Assembly: GCA_944323095.1 (NCBI GenBank)
Contig: CALURE010000081.1
Location: 1-6,958, forward strand
Direction: 5' to 3'
Source of the DNA: Candidatus Gastranaerophilales bacterium
GTDB lineage: Bacteria > Cyanobacteriota > Vampirovibrionia > Gastranaerophilales > Gastranaerophilaceae
DNA: 6,958 bases
Numbering within the stretch: the stretch's first letter is position 1; the number at the start of each line of letters is the position of its first letter. Below the pieces are notes generated by a model. It was not told the DNA's origin and did no database searches. It saw only the letters and a list, made by a program, of their open reading frames with translations. The position numbers and the translations under genes were made by a program. Below are positions 5,626-6,958 of the stretch, in pieces.

Positions 5626-5668
5626 CTCCACTTTGCTTTCAGTTTACACCTACAAAAATACAGGTCAA
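5626..5668 (-). promoter_or_regulatory. Predicted promoter and ribosome binding site for the GshB homologue
   Basis: On the minus strand TTGACC (plus 5663-5668) and TAAACT (plus 5641-5646) are spaced by 16 bp. They are followed by GGAG (plus 5626-5629) seven bases before the ATG at 5618. The leader would be about 15 nt. This suggests the gene has its own start site in addition to any read-through from the hydrolase gene. Confidence 0.45.
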
Positions 5669-5680
5669 TAGAAAATCAGG

Positions 5681-6343
5681 CTAATCAACTTTTTCAGGAT
5701 TTAAGATAACACAATTTGAATTATTAATCTGAATAAGTTTCATAAATTTATCTAGATCTGTCTGAATTTCGGGGAAAGTATTATAATGCATCGGGATAAC
5801 CGTCTGCGCGCCTATCCAGTCAGCTGCAACTGCTGCGTGCTCTACATCCATAGTGTAATGACCGCCAATAGGAAGCATTGCAATATTCGGTCTGTATAAT
5901 TCTTTAATTGTTTTCATCTCTGTTGTCAAAGCAGTATCACCTGCATGATAAATTCTTATATTTTCTACATCAAAAACAATTCCGGCAGGTACACCGGCAT
6001 ATCTTCCATCAGGCAAAGAACTTGTATGGAATGCCGGAACAAATACAACCCTGCCCCAATCGTAATTAATCCAGCCGCCGAAATTTACTGCACGAACCTT
6101 GCAGCCCTGCTCTTTACAGTATTGTGCAAGTTCAACTATCGCTGTAATTGTTGCATCTTTTTCTTTCGCAATTTCAATTGCCTGTCCAAGGTGATCGCCA
6201 TGTGCATGAGTTAAAAATATGTCAGTAATATTAGCTTTATGCCAGTCATACTTCGGGTTGATACTTACATAAGGATCAACCATTATTGAATTATCTTTTA
6301 ATTTAATTTCGAAAGCACTGTGTCCTATATACTTCAAATCCAT
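5681..6343 (-). CDS. UPF0173 metal-dependent hydrolase (metallo-beta-lactamase fold)
   Basis: This 220-residue cytoplasmic protein has the full set of UPF0173 (YtkL-like) signatures. These are the opening LKYIGHSAFEI (3-13), MVDP (21-24), the metal-binding THAHGDHLG (45-53, with H46, H48, D50 and H51), the AFHTSS block (104-109), YHAGDT (132-137), LPIGGHYTMD (157-166) and PMHYNTFP (184-191). These residues should bind two metal ions. The natural substrate of this family is not established, so no precise reaction is assigned. Length is near the family norm, and no active-site residue appears missing. ATG 6343 is supported by AAGGAG eight bases upstream, the strongest ribosome binding site in the window. 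The gene is divergent from ribD with 56 bp between starts and is followed on the same strand by the GshB homologue after 62 bp. I see no clear functional link between those two. Confidence 0.95.
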   Translation of the reverse strand: MDLKYIGHSAFEIKLKDNSIMVDPYVSINPKYDWHKANITDIFLTHAHGDHLGQAIEIAKEKDATITAIVELAQYCKEQGCKVRAVNFGGWINYDWGRVVFVPAFHTSSLPDGRYAGVPAGIVFDVENIRIYHAGDTALTTEMKTIKELYRPNIAMLPIGGHYTMDVEHAAVAADWIGAQTVIPMHYNTFPEIQTDLDKFMKLIQINNSNCVILNPEKVD

Positions 6344-6351
6344 AATAAATA

Positions 6352-6397
6352 CTCCTTCTTTTCATTTCAATATAGCAAATTTTATAGTAGAATGCAA
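6352..6397 (-). promoter_or_regulatory. Predicted promoter and ribosome binding site for the UPF0173 gene
   Basis: On the minus strand TTGCAT (plus 6392-6397) and TATATT (plus 6369-6374) are separated by 17 bp. AAGGAG follows (plus 6352-6357), eight bases before the ATG. The predicted start near 6362 gives a leader of about 19 nt. The -35 overlaps the predicted ribD -10 on the opposite strand. Confidence 0.5.
6365..6393 (+). promoter_or_regulatory. Predicted ribD promoter
   Basis: TAGAAT (6388-6393) lies 6 nt before the ribD ATG at 6400, so transcription would start at or next to the start codon. The -35 candidate TTTCAA (6365-6370) at 17-bp spacing is poor. There is no Shine-Dalgarno sequence and no room for an FMN riboswitch in the 56-bp gap, so flavin feedback by riboswitch is not expected at this site. 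Confidence 0.4.
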
Positions 6398-6399
6398 TT

Positions 6400-6958
6400 A
6401 TGCAATATAACTTATTAATGCAAAAATGTATAGAGCTTGCAAAACAGGCGGAGGGTCAAACTTCTCCAAATCCGCTTGTAGGCTGTGTAATACTTGATAA
6501 ATACGGGAATGAAATTTCAACAGGCTATCACCACAAATACGGGGATAATCATGCAGAACGCGATGCCCTTTTAAAACTTCACAACGGGGAAGAAAATGGC
6601 GGAACGCTGATTGTTAACCTTGAACCATGCTCGCATTTCGGCAAAACTCCGCCCTGCGCTGATTTAATTATTGAACGCGGGATAAAAAAAGTTGTTATAG
6701 GAATGCGCGATGTTAACCCTATTGTTGCAGGAAACGGCATCCGAAAATTAAAAAATGCGGGAATTGAAGTAATTGAAAATGTTCTTGAAGATGAGTGCAA
6801 AATTTTAAATGAAATATTCATAAAAAACATGACAAAAAATGAAGTGTTTGTTGCTCTAAAAACAGCCACCACACTTGACGGAAAAATTGCGACACAAAAC
6901 GGGTCTTCCAAATGGATAACATCAGATAAGGCACGTGAAGAAGTCAAAAAAATCAGAA
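6400..6958 (+). CDS. ribD: Bifunctional riboflavin deaminase/reductase RibD (3' end outside window)
   Basis: RibD deaminates the pyrimidine produced from GTP by RibA and then reduces its ribose side chain with NADPH, two early steps of riboflavin synthesis. The visible 186 residues cover the complete deaminase domain (about 1-145) and the start of the reductase domain. The deaminase signatures are TSPNPLVGCV (21-30), zinc-binding HAER (51-54, with H51 and catalytic E53) and PCSHFGKTPPCA (76-87, with C77 and C86). The reductase begins near 148, with VALKTATTLDGKIAT (151-165) and SSKWITS (169-175). The frame runs off the right edge; roughly half of a usual RibD remains outside. ATG 6400 gives the usual short lead-in before the first helix; ATG 6418 is an alternative. 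There is no Shine-Dalgarno, but a -10-like hexamer lies immediately upstream. Other riboflavin genes may follow beyond the edge. Confidence 0.96.
   Translation, partial: MQYNLLMQKCIELAKQAEGQTSPNPLVGCVILDKYGNEISTGYHHKYGDNHAERDALLKLHNGEENGGTLIVNLEPCSHFGKTPPCADLIIERGIKKVVIGMRDVNPIVAGNGIRKLKNAGIEVIENVLEDECKILNEIFIKNMTKNEVFVALKTATTLDGKIATQNGSSKWITSDKAREEVKKIR

Noticed and set aside
5515..5709. Plus-strand open frame of 64 codons
   Set aside because: It is antisense to the start of the GshB homologue and crosses its promoter, with no family features.
5945..6214. Plus-strand open frame of 89 codons
   Set aside because: It is antisense to the UPF0173 gene. Its Cys-rich look comes from the complementary strand of Ala/Thr codons.
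6344..6399. FMN riboswitch ahead of ribD
   Set aside because: The gap is only 56 bp and lacks the conserved RFN element blocks.
6579..6947. Minus-strand open frame of 122 codons
   Set aside because: It is antisense to ribD, whose zinc site and reductase start are unmistakable in the plus frame.

Overview
The window is 6,958 bp of AT-rich bacterial chromosome. It carries conserved housekeeping genes, two lineage-specific genes and several dispersed hairpin repeats. There is no rRNA, tRNA, CRISPR array, transposase or phage gene. The likely source is an uncultured low-GC bacterium. My best guess is a gut Vampirovibrionia/Melainabacteria (Gastranaerophilales, Cyanobacteriota). This rests on the A/T-rich codon use, a glutathione-synthetase-type ligase beside ordinary housekeeping genes, hairpin repeats of a kind I associate with such genomes, and N-terminal I-x-F-K-[GS] tags on two otherwise unrelated proteins. 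That placement is inference; no marker in the window proves it.

Layout from left to right. Positions 1-229 are non-coding and hold three short hairpin repeats. Next is a minus-strand pair: obgE (2421-1138) followed after 32 bp by an unrecognised membrane-anchored protein (1105-230). obgE is divergent from tsaD (2487-3542, plus strand), the tRNA t6A threonylcarbamoyltransferase. The 65 bp between their starts contain a dispersed repeat that overlaps the promoter elements. A 184-bp intergenic region follows, with three inverted repeats (one terminator-like) and a duplicated A7T5 block. It leads into a plus-strand gene (3727-4662) for a protein with recognisable but divergent protein-kinase-fold motifs. 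That gene converges with a minus-strand glutathione synthetase homologue (5618-4659), and their stop codons overlap on one TTAA. Upstream of the latter, also on the minus strand, is a UPF0173 metallo-beta-lactamase-fold hydrolase (6343-5681). It is divergent from ribD (6400 to beyond the right edge), the first bifunctional enzyme of riboflavin synthesis, which is cut off inside its reductase domain.

The conserved genes serve separate core functions: ribosome assembly GTPase, tRNA modification, a GshB-type ATP-grasp ligase, a hydrolase and riboflavin synthesis. They do not form one pathway. Translation signals are mixed. The two minus-strand genes at the right have good Shine-Dalgarno sequences, while tsaD, ribD and the kinase-like gene have none and instead have -10-like hexamers 4-9 nt before their ATG, which suggests leaderless or near-leaderless mRNAs. 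The most novel items are the kinase-like protein that ends just after its DFG-like motif, the I-x-F-K tag it shares with the obgE-linked protein, and the GshB homologue whose active-site loop lacks the family's usual residues.
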